The notes below the pieces were generated by a model. The model made no database searches, was not told the origin of the DNA, and saw nothing but the letters and a program-made list of their open reading frames with translations. A stretch of 64,000 nt of DNA from the NCBI GenBank assembly GCA_021414245.1, contig JAIOOU010000004.1, positions 1 to 64,000 on the forward strand, written 5' to 3'. How positions within the stretch are numbered: position 1 is the first letter of the stretch; each line of letters begins with the position of its first letter. The DNA is from Chloroflexota bacterium. Its GTDB lineage: Bacteria; Chloroflexota; Anaerolineae; Anaerolineales; Villigracilaceae. A program made the translations under genes and the position numbers. Of the stretch, positions 24,310-32,828 are shown piece by piece.

Positions 24310-26862
24310 ATGAGTAAAGAAGCCAAAGCCAGAATCAAAATCAACGAATTGTTGAAAGAAGCAGGCTGGAAGTTTTTTGACGATAACCAGGGCAAAGCGA
24401 ATATTGTCCTTGAAAACAACGTCAAAATCACCGAAAGCCATATCAATACGCTTGGCGAAAATTTTGAGACAACAAAAAATGGCTTTACAGATTTTCTCCT
24501 CCTAGATAAGAAAGGGTTTCCTTTCATTGTTCTTGAAGCAAAATCAGAAGATAAACCTGCGTTAATTGGGAAGGAACAGGCACGGAAGTACGCACAAGCT
24601 CAGCATTGCCGTTTTATTATTTTGTCCAATGGCAATTCACATTATTTCTGGGACACGCAACGTGGCAATCCTGTAGCAATTACAAAATTTCCTTCTCCTG
24701 ATTCAGTAGAAGGCTACGCAGACTACAAACCCAACCCTACCGGATTGATCCGCGAAGTTTTTGACAAAGATTATATTGTTTCAACTCAAAAACCTGACTA
24801 CAAAACCGATCCTGCATGGATTTCAGAATCTACACGCGGACAATACATCCAAAACAACGGACTTCGTTTCCTGCGTGATTATCAGCTCAAGGCTGTTCAA
24901 TCCATTCAAGAAGGTGTCAAGCAAGGTAAAGACCGTTTCCTGTTTGAGATGGCAACGGGGACAGGGAAAACGCTCGTCTCTGCAGCTGTAATTAAGCTCT
25001 TCCTGCGCACAGGCAATGCAAGGCGGGTATTGTTTTTGGTTGACAGACTTGAATTGGAAAACCAGGCCAAAAAAGCATTCAGCATTCTCCTGAAGAATGA
25101 TTACCAGACGGTTGTATATAAAGAAAACCGCGACGATTGGCGCAAAGCTGAAATTGTTGTTTCCACCATTCAGACTTTTATGTCCAAGAACCGTTACAAA
25201 AGGCTTTTCTCACCCGATGATTTTGATCTGGTGATTTCAGACGAAGCACATCGGAGCATCGGCGGGAACAGCCGCGCTGTATTTGAGTATTTCATCGGCT
25301 ATAAACTCGGTTTGACTGCTACGCCCAAAGATTACTTGAAGAATGTTGATGTTGCAAATCAAAACAATCCGCGTGATTGGGAGCGGCGGGTTTTGATGGA
25401 CACGTACAAGACCTTTGGTTGTGAGAATGGCATTCCCACTTATCGCTATTCGCTTTTGGATGGAGTAAAAGAAGGCTTTCTGATTAATCCCGTAGTTGTG
25501 GATGCGCGGACTGACATCACCGCTCAAATGCTTGCGGACACGGGTTATGTTGTACCTGTTTCCAACGAAGAAGATGAAGAAGGGGAAGAGAACAAAGTAG
25601 ATGAGCAAACATTTGTCAGAAAAGATTTTGAAAAGACTTTTTTCTCTGATGAAACCAATCGAGTATTTTGTGAGACGTACTTACAAAATGCCCTGCTTGA
25701 CCCAATCAGCGGAGAAATCGGTAAGGGAATTGTCTTTTGTGTGAGTCAAAGCCATGCGGCGAAAATTACGCAAGTACTGAATGAAATTGCGGATAAGATG
25801 TTCCCAGGCAAATATCAATCCGATTTTGCCGTTCAGATCACTTCATGGATTCCCGACGCACAGCAGTTCGCGCTCAACTTCTCAAATAACAATCTTGGTG
25901 GTTCGGCAAACTTCATTGAGAGTTACAAAACAAGCAAGTCTCGCGTAGCTGTGACGGTGGGCATGATGACCACTGGCTATGACTGTCCCGACATTCTCAA
26001 TCTTGCATTTATGCGGCCAGTGTTCTCGCCTACTGATTTTATCCAGATAAAAGGACGCGGCACACGCAAGCATGAATTCAGCGATCAAATTACTGACACG
26101 GCATGGAAGAAGAACGTTGGTTCAAAACAAAAGGAGCAATTCAAACTTTTTGATTTCTTTGCCAACTGTGAATACTTTGAGGAGGATTTTGATTACAACG
26201 AAAAATTACACCTGCCCGCTTTGAGAAGGGGTGCAGGAACTAGTGCCGTTGGCATAGATACGGGCGGTGGAGGCGGAGTCGTTTATGGTACTTACGAAAG
26301 TACCCGCACAGACGCACTCAAAGCCCTTCGAGAAACCGCTGTTGGACCCGAAGGTATGCGGGTGGATCGGATGTACTATCAAAAATTCGAGGAGCAAATC
26401 AAAAAAGATAGTTTTGCCATTGAAAAGGCTGAAGCTAACGATATGGAAGCCATCATCAAGCATATTGAAGAAAATATCTTCGATAAGCCTGAAGAGTTCT
26501 TCAACCTTGAAAAATTACGCAGTTCTTTGAATATTGACCGCCGGATTTCATTGCGTGAGATTGTGGAAGTGATTTTCGGGTTGAAATCCTATTTCAAGAC
26601 CAAAGATGAAATGCTGGATGAGGAATTTGATAAATTCGACAGCCGCTATATGCCCGATGAAAAGCAGTTTACGCCTGCTAGGAATTTCTTCAAGACTTAT
26701 GTGCTCGACCCCGAATTTCGTGGCAAGGTGGATGAAGGCGATTTTGCCTACATAATGGGAAGCCATGCAGGTGGTGAGTCTTTGCGGAAATTGACGATAG
26801 AATTGCGAAATAAGATCATTGAATATGTGAAAGATTACGTGTCGTTTAATCAATTTGTATAA
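24310..26862 (+). CDS. hsdR: Type I restriction enzyme R subunit (HsdR)
   Basis: An 850-residue restriction and translocation subunit. The N-terminal nuclease domain shows the PD-(D/E)xK pattern: Asp in GFTDFLLLDKKGF (near 60) and EAK in FIVLEAKSEDK (near 75). The SF2 motor follows: Walker A ATGTGKT (near 215), DEAH in LVISDEAHRS (near 309), GLTATPKDY, and the second RecA domain with TTGYDCPDILNLAFMRPVFS and QIKGRGTRKHE. The C-terminal helical part is likely the HsdM contact. The ATG at 24310 has AAGGA upstream; an earlier start at 24241 is less likely. It is AT-richer than the flanking genes, indicating acquisition by transfer, and works with the HsdMS fusion downstream. Confidence 0.92.
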   Translation: MSKEAKARIKINELLKEAGWKFFDDNQGKANIVLENNVKITESHINTLGENFETTKNGFTDFLLLDKKGFPFIVLEAKSEDKPALIGKEQARKYAQAQHCRFIILSNGNSHYFWDTQRGNPVAITKFPSPDSVEGYADYKPNPTGLIREVFDKDYIVSTQKPDYKTDPAWISESTRGQYIQNNGLRFLRDYQLKAVQSIQEGVKQGKDRFLFEMATGTGKTLVSAAVIKLFLRTGNARRVLFLVDRLELENQAKKAFSILLKNDYQTVVYKENRDDWRKAEIVVSTIQTFMSKNRYKRLFSPDDFDLVISDEAHRSIGGNSRAVFEYFIGYKLGLTATPKDYLKNVDVANQNNPRDWERRVLMDTYKTFGCENGIPTYRYSLLDGVKEGFLINPVVVDARTDITAQMLADTGYVVPVSNEEDEEGEENKVDEQTFVRKDFEKTFFSDETNRVFCETYLQNALLDPISGEIGKGIVFCVSQSHAAKITQVLNEIADKMFPGKYQSDFAVQITSWIPDAQQFALNFSNNNLGGSANFIESYKTSKSRVAVTVGMMTTGYDCPDILNLAFMRPVFSPTDFIQIKGRGTRKHEFSDQITDTAWKKNVGSKQKEQFKLFDFFANCEYFEEDFDYNEKLHLPALRRGAGTSAVGIDTGGGGGVVYGTYESTRTDALKALRETAVGPEGMRVDRMYYQKFEEQIKKDSFAIEKAEANDMEAIIKHIEENIFDKPEEFFNLEKLRSSLNIDRRISLREIVEVIFGLKSYFKTKDEMLDEEFDKFDSRYMPDEKQFTPARNFFKTYVLDPEFRGKVDEGDFAYIMGSHAGGESLRKLTIELRNKIIEYVKDYVSFNQFV

Positions 26863-26870
26863 TTCATTCC

Positions 26871-26900
26871 TGTAGGGGCGGATCGCGATCCGCCCCTACA
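26871..26900. repeat. Perfect 30-bp palindrome of the GTAGGGGCG family
   Basis: TGTAGGGGCGGATCG and its exact reverse complement meet without a spacer (26871-26900) between hsdR and hsdM. A second member lies at 35279-35305. It is GC-rich inside an AT-rich island, so it was probably added after the island arrived. The hsdM ribosome binding site (AAAGGA) follows directly. Confidence 0.8.
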
Positions 26901-26915
26901 AAAGGAAAATATTAA

Positions 26916-29396
26916 ATGTTAGATTCCGAAACCAAACGCCGTATTGACTCTGCCCGCGATATTCTTGTGGGCAAGGTGCCCGACCCGAAGAGCCAGGTGG
27001 AGCAGATTACGATTGCGTTGATCTATAAGTTCATGGATGACATGGACAGGCAATCCATCGAGATGGGTGGCAAGGCGAGTTTCTTCAAGGGTGAGTTCAA
27101 GAAGTACGGCTGGGGCAATATCTTCGACCCGCGTTTGGGCGGCGTGGAGATGTTGAATCTGTACGGCGAAGCCATCACGCGCATGAGTCAGAACGCCAAC
27201 CTGCCCGAACTCTTTCGGAATATCTTCAAGAACGCCTACCTGCCTTACCGCGACCCTGAAACGCTGAAATTATTTCTCAAGACCATCAACGACTTCACGT
27301 ACGACCACTCTGAAAAGTTGGGAGATGCTTTCGAATATCTGCTATCCGTTCTCGGGTCGCAGGGAGACGCGGGACAATTCCGCACGCCGCGTCATATCAT
27401 CGATTTCATGGTGCAGGTGGTCGATCCGAAAAAGAACGAGACGGTTCTTGATCCCGCCTGTGGCACGGCTGGGTTTCTGATTTCGGCGTACAAGCACATC
27501 TTAAAAAGCAATGAAGAAGTCAGAATGAAGAATGATGAATTGAGAAAAGGCGGGAAGGGTTCTTCACTCACGGCTCAAGAGAAACAAAAGCTGTACGAAA
27601 ACTTCACGGGCTACGACATCTCGCCCGATATGGTGCGGCTCTCGCTCGTCAACCTGTATTTGCACGGCTTCGTCAAACCGCAGATCCACGAATACGACTC
27701 GCTTGCCAGCGAAGAACGCTGGAACGAGTACGCCGATGTGATCCTTGCCAACCCGCCATTTATGTCGCCAAAGGGCGGCATTATGCCTCACAAAAAGTTT
27801 TCGGTGCAGTCGAACCGCAGTGAAGTGCTGTTCGTGGATTACATGGCGGAGCATCTCACGCCAAACGGACGCGCCGCCATCATCGTGCCCGAAGGCATTA
27901 TCTTTCAATCGGCGGGGGCGTACAAGCAATTACGCAAATATCTGATCGAGCATAATTTCCTGTGGGCGGTGGTCTCTCTGCCTGCGGGCGCGTTCAATCC
28001 ATACTCAGGCGTCAAGACTTCCATTCTGTTTTTGGATAAGTCGCTCGCCAAAAAGACCGATAAAGTTCTGTTCGTCAAAGTCGAAAACGACGGATTTGAT
28101 TTGGGCGCGCAACGCCGCCCGATTGATAAGAATGACTTGCCACAGACCCTAAAGGTCTTGAAGTCCTTTAGGGCTTCTATCTTGGATGGAAAAACCGCTT
28201 CATTCGCCCCCGAAGTTGATTCTGCTTTACTGGTTTCAATCTCCAAACTGACAGAGACTGGCGAATACAACCTGAGCGCTGACCGTTACCGTGATACACA
28301 ACTTCATCACAACCAAAAATGGTCGATGGTGAAGTTAGAAGAGATATTGGATTACGAACAGCCAACAGAGTACATTGTGAATTCTGTTGACTATAGTGAT
28401 GAATACGAAACACCTGTATTAACTGCTGGCAAAAGTTTTCTACTGGGCTACACTAACGAAGAAGACGGGATTTTTACGAAAGAAAAACTACCAGTAATTA
28501 TCTTTGACGATTTTACGACAGCAACAAAATTTGTTGACTTTCCCTTTAAAGTAAAGTCATCTGCAATGAAAATCCTTAAAGCGAAAGATGAGATTGCGGA
28601 TATTAGATATGTTTATCATGCAATCCAAAGAATAGAATTTAACGCTTCTACACATAAACGATATTGGATTTCAGAGTATTCAAAGATAGAAATCCCTCTG
28701 CCTCCACTCGAAATCCAGCGTCAACTCGTGGACGAAATCGCCGCCCACCAGCACGTTATAGACGGCGCACGTCAGGTTGTCGAAAACTGGAAGCCAGATA
28801 TTGAACTCGAACTTGCTCAGTCCCTACCTAAAGGCGCGAATGAATGGAAAATAGTAACATTTGCTGATGTATGTGAAATCACATCTTCAATAAAGAACGG
28901 GAAATTACCCCAAGAAGAAATCTACATTGGCTCAGATAGCATTGAATCTGATACTGGTCAAATAATCAAAAAGGAAACAATTGGGGAACAGGGCATAAGA
29001 GGTCCAGTATATTATTTTGAGCCAAATGTTATTTTGTACAGCAAGATTCGTCCTAACCTGAACAAAGTTGCGTTTGTAGATTTTGATGGATATTGCAGTT
29101 CAGATATTTACCCATTGAAGAATAAAAAAAACATTGACATTCAATTCTTGAAATACTATCTTCTGTCATCTGCTTTCATGAAATCAATTCATGGATATTA
29201 CGAGCGTGTTGGTATTCCAAAACTAAATAGAGAAAAGTTATTCACTGTTGAAATCCCCCTGCCGCCGCTGGAAATCCAGCGTGAAATCGTCGCCCGCATC
29301 GAAACCGAGCGTGCCATTGTCCACGGCAATCGGGAGTTGATCCGCTTGTATGAGGAGAAGGTCAAGAAGGTGATTGAGAGGGTGTGGGAGGGATGA
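26916..29396 (+). CDS. hsdM: Type I modification methylase fused to its specificity subunit (HsdM-HsdS)
   Basis: An 826-residue fusion. Residues 1-465 are an N6-adenine methylase: SAM motif DPACGTAGFLISAY near 179 and catalytic NPPF near 279. From 469 to the end lies a specificity part with two target recognition domains (about 469-590 and 641-778), each followed by the conserved IPLPPLEIQRQ/E-type helix (592 and 780). Fusion removes the need for a separate HsdS. The two halves differ in base composition, with the recognition domains most AT-rich. The last 47 residues are echoed by two partial copies downstream (30313-30462 and 30838-30890). Two half-sites imply a bipartite target sequence. 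Confidence 0.92.
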   Translation: MLDSETKRRIDSARDILVGKVPDPKSQVEQITIALIYKFMDDMDRQSIEMGGKASFFKGEFKKYGWGNIFDPRLGGVEMLNLYGEAITRMSQNANLPELFRNIFKNAYLPYRDPETLKLFLKTINDFTYDHSEKLGDAFEYLLSVLGSQGDAGQFRTPRHIIDFMVQVVDPKKNETVLDPACGTAGFLISAYKHILKSNEEVRMKNDELRKGGKGSSLTAQEKQKLYENFTGYDISPDMVRLSLVNLYLHGFVKPQIHEYDSLASEERWNEYADVILANPPFMSPKGGIMPHKKFSVQSNRSEVLFVDYMAEHLTPNGRAAIIVPEGIIFQSAGAYKQLRKYLIEHNFLWAVVSLPAGAFNPYSGVKTSILFLDKSLAKKTDKVLFVKVENDGFDLGAQRRPIDKNDLPQTLKVLKSFRASILDGKTASFAPEVDSALLVSISKLTETGEYNLSADRYRDTQLHHNQKWSMVKLEEILDYEQPTEYIVNSVDYSDEYETPVLTAGKSFLLGYTNEEDGIFTKEKLPVIIFDDFTTATKFVDFPFKVKSSAMKILKAKDEIADIRYVYHAIQRIEFNASTHKRYWISEYSKIEIPLPPLEIQRQLVDEIAAHQHVIDGARQVVENWKPDIELELAQSLPKGANEWKIVTFADVCEITSSIKNGKLPQEEIYIGSDSIESDTGQIIKKETIGEQGIRGPVYYFEPNVILYSKIRPNLNKVAFVDFDGYCSSDIYPLKNKKNIDIQFLKYYLLSSAFMKSIHGYYERVGIPKLNREKLFTVEIPLPPLEIQREIVARIETERAIVHGNRELIRLYEEKVKKVIERVWEG

Positions 29397-30316
29397 CCAT
29401 GCTAAAGAACACTAAACAAGTTGGGTTTAGTAGCGTTTACAATAAATTGGTAAATGAATTATCAATCACTTCACTATTCTTTTACTATCTGGCAATTTTC
29501 TATGTTTTTAGCATACTAGGATTATCAGTAAAACTTGGGCAACTTACTGCCAATAAAATCATTCCCATTACAGAATTACCCAATTTATCTATGGCTGTAT
29601 TTGTTTTTTTCTCAGTTATGGCCATTTTTCTAGGACTAATCTTCGGGATAATGACTAACATTGTAGGGGTTCAGCGAAAATCCAACACCTTAATTGCGCA
29701 GATAATTATCGCAGTCCAACATCCCTACAGCTCTCAAAATGGCCTGTCCCACGAAGATATTAAGCATCTGAAATCAATAGGGGAAATTGAGCAGTCATCC
29801 GCTGGTTGGAAAAATGGCTTCTTGTCCATCGCGATACTTTGGTTCTTATTAGACAACAATAGCTTATTTTCAAATCAGCTTAAAACTCTTGTATCATATG
29901 CTGAGCCAATAAGTAAAAATCAAAGCCCCACATTGGAAGGCTTTATATGGTCATTGTTCTGGCTTTTAGTCTCGTTAATTTCAACAATAATATCTATTTT
30001 GTTTTATCAGATTGTATTTGATTTTTTAGGGCATGAGCCCGTAAATCGGGTTTTGTTAAAATCATGTGAAGATGCAAAAGCATTGCTGGAAACACATAAA
30101 CTCAACAAGAAGACTAAGTTAAGTATTAAGGACAAGAAATTAATTGCAAGCAGGTGTGGATGTTTGTATATTCCTGCGTCAGAAAAAGACCATTATGAAT
30201 TTCGAACATCGTACGCAACAAGAGAGTTAAAAGACAAAGATTTTGTACTGATACCTTCTCCAAAATTAAAAGTGGAACCATCGAAATTCCAGTTTTGGAA
30301 GAGAAAGTCACGATGA
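29393..30316 (+). CDS. Unknown membrane protein inside the restriction island
   Basis: A 307-residue protein with about three to four membrane segments (LFFYYLAIFYVFSILGLSV, LSMAVFVFFSVMAIFLGLIF, and FIWSLFWLLVSLISTIISIL near 190-210) and a soluble, basic C-terminal 90 residues. The ATG overlaps the hsdMS stop as ATGA, so it is translationally coupled. Its own stop overlaps the ATG of the second hsdS-tail copy in the same manner. No family was recognised. Position between two hsdS tails and low GC content suggest a cargo gene of the restriction locus, possibly a defence accessory; that function is inferred from position only. Confidence 0.7.
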   Translation: MTMLKNTKQVGFSSVYNKLVNELSITSLFFYYLAIFYVFSILGLSVKLGQLTANKIIPITELPNLSMAVFVFFSVMAIFLGLIFGIMTNIVGVQRKSNTLIAQIIIAVQHPYSSQNGLSHEDIKHLKSIGEIEQSSAGWKNGFLSIAILWFLLDNNSLFSNQLKTLVSYAEPISKNQSPTLEGFIWSLFWLLVSLISTIISILFYQIVFDFLGHEPVNRVLLKSCEDAKALLETHKLNKKTKLSIKDKKLIASRCGCLYIPASEKDHYEFRTSYATRELKDKDFVLIPSPKLKVEPSKFQFWKRKSR

Positions 30317-30462
30317 TTGTTCCAGCCGCTACATTCAAACTCCAATGCGAAATCGTCGCCTGCATTGAGACCGAGCGTGCCATTGTCCACGGCAATCGGG
30401 GGTTGATCCGCTTGTATGAGGAGAAGGTCAAAAAGGTTATTGAAAGAGTTTGGTGCAACTAG
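30313..30462 (+). pseudogene. hsdS 3'-end fragment, copy 2
   Basis: A 49-codon frame, starting MIVPAATFKLQCEIV and ending KVKKVIERVWCN, repeats the last 40 residues of the HsdMS fusion with changes. It shares an identical 31-bp core (30370-30400) with 29304-29334. The target recognition domain is missing, so it cannot be a specificity subunit. It is either the stump of a deleted hsdS or a duplicated tail. It starts within the stop codon of the membrane-protein gene. Confidence 0.8.
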
Positions 30463-30739
30463 ACGAATAAGAGCAATTCCAGTTGGACCATATTAAATAT
30501 GCACCGTATATACTTATCAAAATCATCACGATAATTGCGAGCCAATTTTTCTTAAACATCTCCTCCATATCATACTTTATACGATCCCAATAAAAAACAG
30601 ATACCGAGTCATTATATATCCAACGCAATGACCCTAATCCAAAAATAAGCAGGACGAGACCCAAAAGCATGCCCTGATTAACCATAGTCAGAATTAGTAT
30701 TAGGATACATATTACAAATACAAAAAGAAAGAGTAACAT
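30437..30739 (-). CDS. Small membrane protein of unknown function (100 aa)
   Basis: A 100-residue protein on the opposite strand to the restriction genes. It has a very hydrophobic start (MLLFLFVFVICILILIL), a second segment (MLLGLVLLIFGLGSLRW) and a third near residues 66-85 (WLAIIVMILISIYGAYLIW), with a charged loop (WDRIKYDMEEMFKKN) between. GGAGG lies 5 nt before the ATG, which supports translation. The 3' end overlaps hsdS-tail copy 2 by 26 bp, so the last residues (SSSCTKLFQ) come from inside the repeat. No family recognised. It lies between tail copies 2 and 3. Confidence 0.65.
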   Translation of the reverse strand: MLLFLFVFVICILILILTMVNQGMLLGLVLLIFGLGSLRWIYNDSVSVFYWDRIKYDMEEMFKKNWLAIIVMILISIYGAYLIWSNWNCSYSSSCTKLFQ

Positions 30740-30837
30740 TTTGCCTCCATTTTATTCAGACTTCCGTTCATTTTACCATTTCACTTTTCCACAGAATTTT
30801 CTTCCTTCGGAGCAATCCCTCATCCGAGGCGAAGACT

Positions 30838-30890
30838 ACCGCATCGAGACCGAGCGTGCCATTGTCCACGGCAATCGGGAGATGCTTCGG
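30838..30890 (+). pseudogene. hsdS 3'-end fragment, copy 3
   Basis: About 50 bp, translating as RIETERAIVHGNREMLRR, again contain the identical 31-bp core (30849-30879) of the hsdS tail. Upstream it fades into unrelated sequence and downstream it diverges after NRE. No start codon or full domain remains. It marks the right boundary of the AT-rich island; GC content rises immediately after. Confidence 0.75.
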
Positions 30891-30939
30891 CGGGGGGATG
30901 TGCCCCATGCCATATTCATTACTAAGAAAGGAACACAAG

Positions 30940-31359
30940 ATGAAGAAGATATTGATGTTATGCCTGGCGGTGATCATGACTGGCGTGTTGGCGGGCTGCG
31001 GCTCGGGGGAGACCGTGCTCTCCGGGGATGCGGCGACGGCGGTGCTGACCTATAGTGAAGCCAAAACGGATACCCTGCTGGCTGGGATGAACGCGAACGA
31101 CTACGCCATGTTCTCGAAGGATTTCGATCAGGACATGTTGACGGCCATGCCCCAAAGCGCTTTCGAGGCCTTGAAGCAGGACCGGGATGCCAAGCTGGGC
31201 TTGTACGTCTCGCGCGAGGTCAACCGGGTGCTGCAAAGCGGCGACTTTTATATCGTGGTTTACGACGCGGTCTTCGAGCAGGACGATGCGGTCACCGTGC
31301 GGGTGGTGTTGCGCGCCGCCGACCCGCACCAGGTCAGCGGGCTGTGGTTTAACAAGTAG
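30940..31359 (+). CDS. Small lipoprotein, DUF3887-like
   Basis: A 139-residue predicted lipoprotein: MKKILMLCLAVIMTGVLAGC with lipobox LAGC, then a domain with NANDYAMFSKDFDQDMLTAM and DFYIVVYDAVFEQDDAVTVR. This resembles DUF3887-type domains (NTF2-like fold) found in secreted proteins. AAAGGA lies 8 nt before the ATG at 30940; upstream in-frame starts would run into the hsdS-tail repeat. It is GC-rich like the backbone and may be the first gene past the island. Function unknown. Confidence 0.72.
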   Translation: MKKILMLCLAVIMTGVLAGCGSGETVLSGDAATAVLTYSEAKTDTLLAGMNANDYAMFSKDFDQDMLTAMPQSAFEALKQDRDAKLGLYVSREVNRVLQSGDFYIVVYDAVFEQDDAVTVRVVLRAADPHQVSGLWFNK

Positions 31360-31403
31360 AGCGTCAGGTCCCAGGCGGGAGTTTGAGGATGGGTTGTGTA
31401 ATG

Positions 31404-31469
31404 GCCCTACCCCATCCCTCCCCAAATCCATTGGATTTGGGGAGGGTGCCCGCGAGGGCGGGTGGGGCT
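31404..31469. repeat. Long palindromic intergenic element (CCCTCCCCAAATCC type)
   Basis: CCCTCCCCAAATCCA (31416-31430) and its perfect inverse (31432-31446) form a 15-bp stem around one base, with an outer partial stem (GCCCTACCCCA against GGTGGGGCT). It lies between the lipoprotein gene and the broken DUF559 gene. It is typical of repeated intergenic palindromes, and no other complete copy is in the window. Confidence 0.7.
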
Positions 31470-31485
31470 AAAATAGGAATTGACC

Positions 31486-31934
31486 ATGCCGTCCAAACGA
31501 TCCACACCGCAAATTCTCCACCAAGCGGGCGAATTACACAAACAGACCACGCCTGTTGAAAAGAAGTTGTGGGCCCACCTGCGCCTTATGCGCGAAGATG
31601 GGGTGCGCTTTCGGCGTCAGCACGCTATTGGATCATTTATCACTGACTTCCCCTGGCACCGACCGCCAGGACGGCGTGTGCGCTGCGCAAGAAGCTCATC
31701 ATCGAACTGGATGGGACTGCCCGAGGCGGCATCAAGCCGCCATCGGGCGGTAGGTGACACGAGTCACCGAGTCAACACCTGGAGCAAACACAATACGATC
31801 AGGAAAGAACTGCCCATCTGGAAGCACTTGGATACAAAGTCGTCCGCTTTTGGAACAATGATGTGATGAAGAACATTGGCGGCGTTGTGTTTGCCATGCT
31901 TCATGCGATCGGCAGTGAATCCTGCAGAAATTGA
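31486..31934 (+). pseudogene. Broken DUF559 (Vsr-like endonuclease fold) gene with two palindromic insertions
   Basis: The first 55 codons (MPSKRSTPQIL to AIGSFITDF) match DUF559 proteins, small PD-(D/E)xK nuclease-like proteins. A 26-nt insertion at 31651-31676 then shifts the frame; RKKLIIELDG resumes in another frame. A second, in-frame insertion of 54 nt (31716-31769) precedes QHLEQ and the normal end, with LGYKVVRFWNNDVM. Both inserts contain stem-loops (CCTGGC/GCCAGG; GCCCGAGGCGGC and GCCGCCATCGGGC; GGTGAC/GTCACC). The gene cannot make a full protein. Insert limits are inferred from the usual DUF559 motif order. Confidence 0.78.
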
Positions 31935-32022
31935 ACTTTTTCACACGAATATTTGGGTAATGAAAATGGGAACAAGGTCAACCCTGCAATCGTTTATATT
32001 GGAGTGTCAAAGGAGACTTCTC

Positions 32023-32592
32023 ATGAAAACAAATCAAAGGTTAATTCCAATAATGATGGCAGGCATACTGATACAGATGGCGTGTGGGATTTCAGGGACG
32101 ACAACGCCACCACGCGCGCCTTCGCAGGTCCCAACTTTGGAGGATATCTGCCCGTCCCCAACAGCCAGGATGGGCGTTCTGACGAACACCGAAGAAGGTT
32201 ATTGCCTGCTCTATCCTGCAGAGTATTCCACGACCGTATCGCACTTCATCGTGATCAACCCCATTTCCAGCCCGGGCGATATGCCGGGCGATGCCTGGTT
32301 GAATATTGCCGTTGCGCCCGCTTCAGGCCGCACAGCGGCTCAGTTTGCAGACGAAGCCATTACTGCCGCCGGCGATGGATTCAACATCACCAGTTTTGAC
32401 AGGGATGTGGACGGCGAACAGGCGGTTGTGGTCGATGGGCTCCCCGGTCAGGATTCTGCGCGCTACGTGTTCATTGTGCATAATGACCGTTTGTATAACC
32501 TTGTCTTTACTCCCTGGTATCCAAATGCGGCAGACCCCACTCCGTTGGAGGATTTATTTACTATGGTTATGGATACTTTCCGTTTTTTGTAG
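32023..32592 (+). CDS. Lipoprotein of unknown function (189 aa)
   Basis: A predicted lipoprotein with signal MKTNQRLIPIMMAGILIQ and lipobox MAC, followed by a Thr/Pro-rich spacer (TTTPPRAPSQVPTLED) and a compact domain ending DPTPLEDLFTMVMDTFRFL. The pattern GYCLLYPAEYSTTV... DGEQAVVVDGLPGQDSARYV is typical of PsbP/DUF1795-like secreted domains, but this is only by eye. AGGAG lies 6 nt before the ATG at 32023, which is preferred over a longer frame overlapping the DUF559 remnant. It stands alone. Confidence 0.68.
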   Translation: MKTNQRLIPIMMAGILIQMACGISGTTTPPRAPSQVPTLEDICPSPTARMGVLTNTEEGYCLLYPAEYSTTVSHFIVINPISSPGDMPGDAWLNIAVAPASGRTAAQFADEAITAAGDGFNITSFDRDVDGEQAVVVDGLPGQDSARYVFIVHNDRLYNLVFTPWYPNAADPTPLEDLFTMVMDTFRFL

Positions 32593-32790
32593 GGGAATAA
32601 TCGCCTTCACTGTTTCTTGCGGGAATGGGCACGATAGAGTCACTACAGGGGCGGGATGGGGGTCGGGCGTGGCGGTGCGGGAGGTGCCCGCGAAACGGGC
32701 GGAGAGGGTCGGCGGATCGAAAGTTTGTGAACATCTCTGGACTACATGTATACAAAACCGCCCAGTTTGTAGACATCTTTCCGGCATATA
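32593..32790. other. Intergenic region without a recognisable gene
   Basis: About 200 bp between a lipoprotein gene and the Fic promoter. The first half is GC-rich with runs of G and a small GCCCG/CGGGC hairpin near 32688-32702; the second half is AT-rich. Short frames on either strand look like chance. Confidence 0.5.
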
Positions 32791-32819
32791 TTGTAAAAAC
32801 GTAAAAAAACTGATATATT
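32791..32819 (+). promoter_or_regulatory. Promoter of the Fic gene giving an almost leaderless mRNA
   Basis: TTGTAA (32791-32796), 17-bp spacer and TATATT (32814-32819). The ATG follows only 9 nt after the -10, so the transcript would start 2-4 nt before it. There is no Shine-Dalgarno sequence, in agreement with a leaderless start. Confidence 0.55.
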
Positions 32820-32828
32820 GACCCGTAT

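Noticed and set aside
29304-30890. Shufflon-type specificity switching at hsdS
   Set aside because: The repeated tails are all in the same direction and there is no invertase or recombinase gene and no alternative recognition domain, so phase variation by inversion is not supported.
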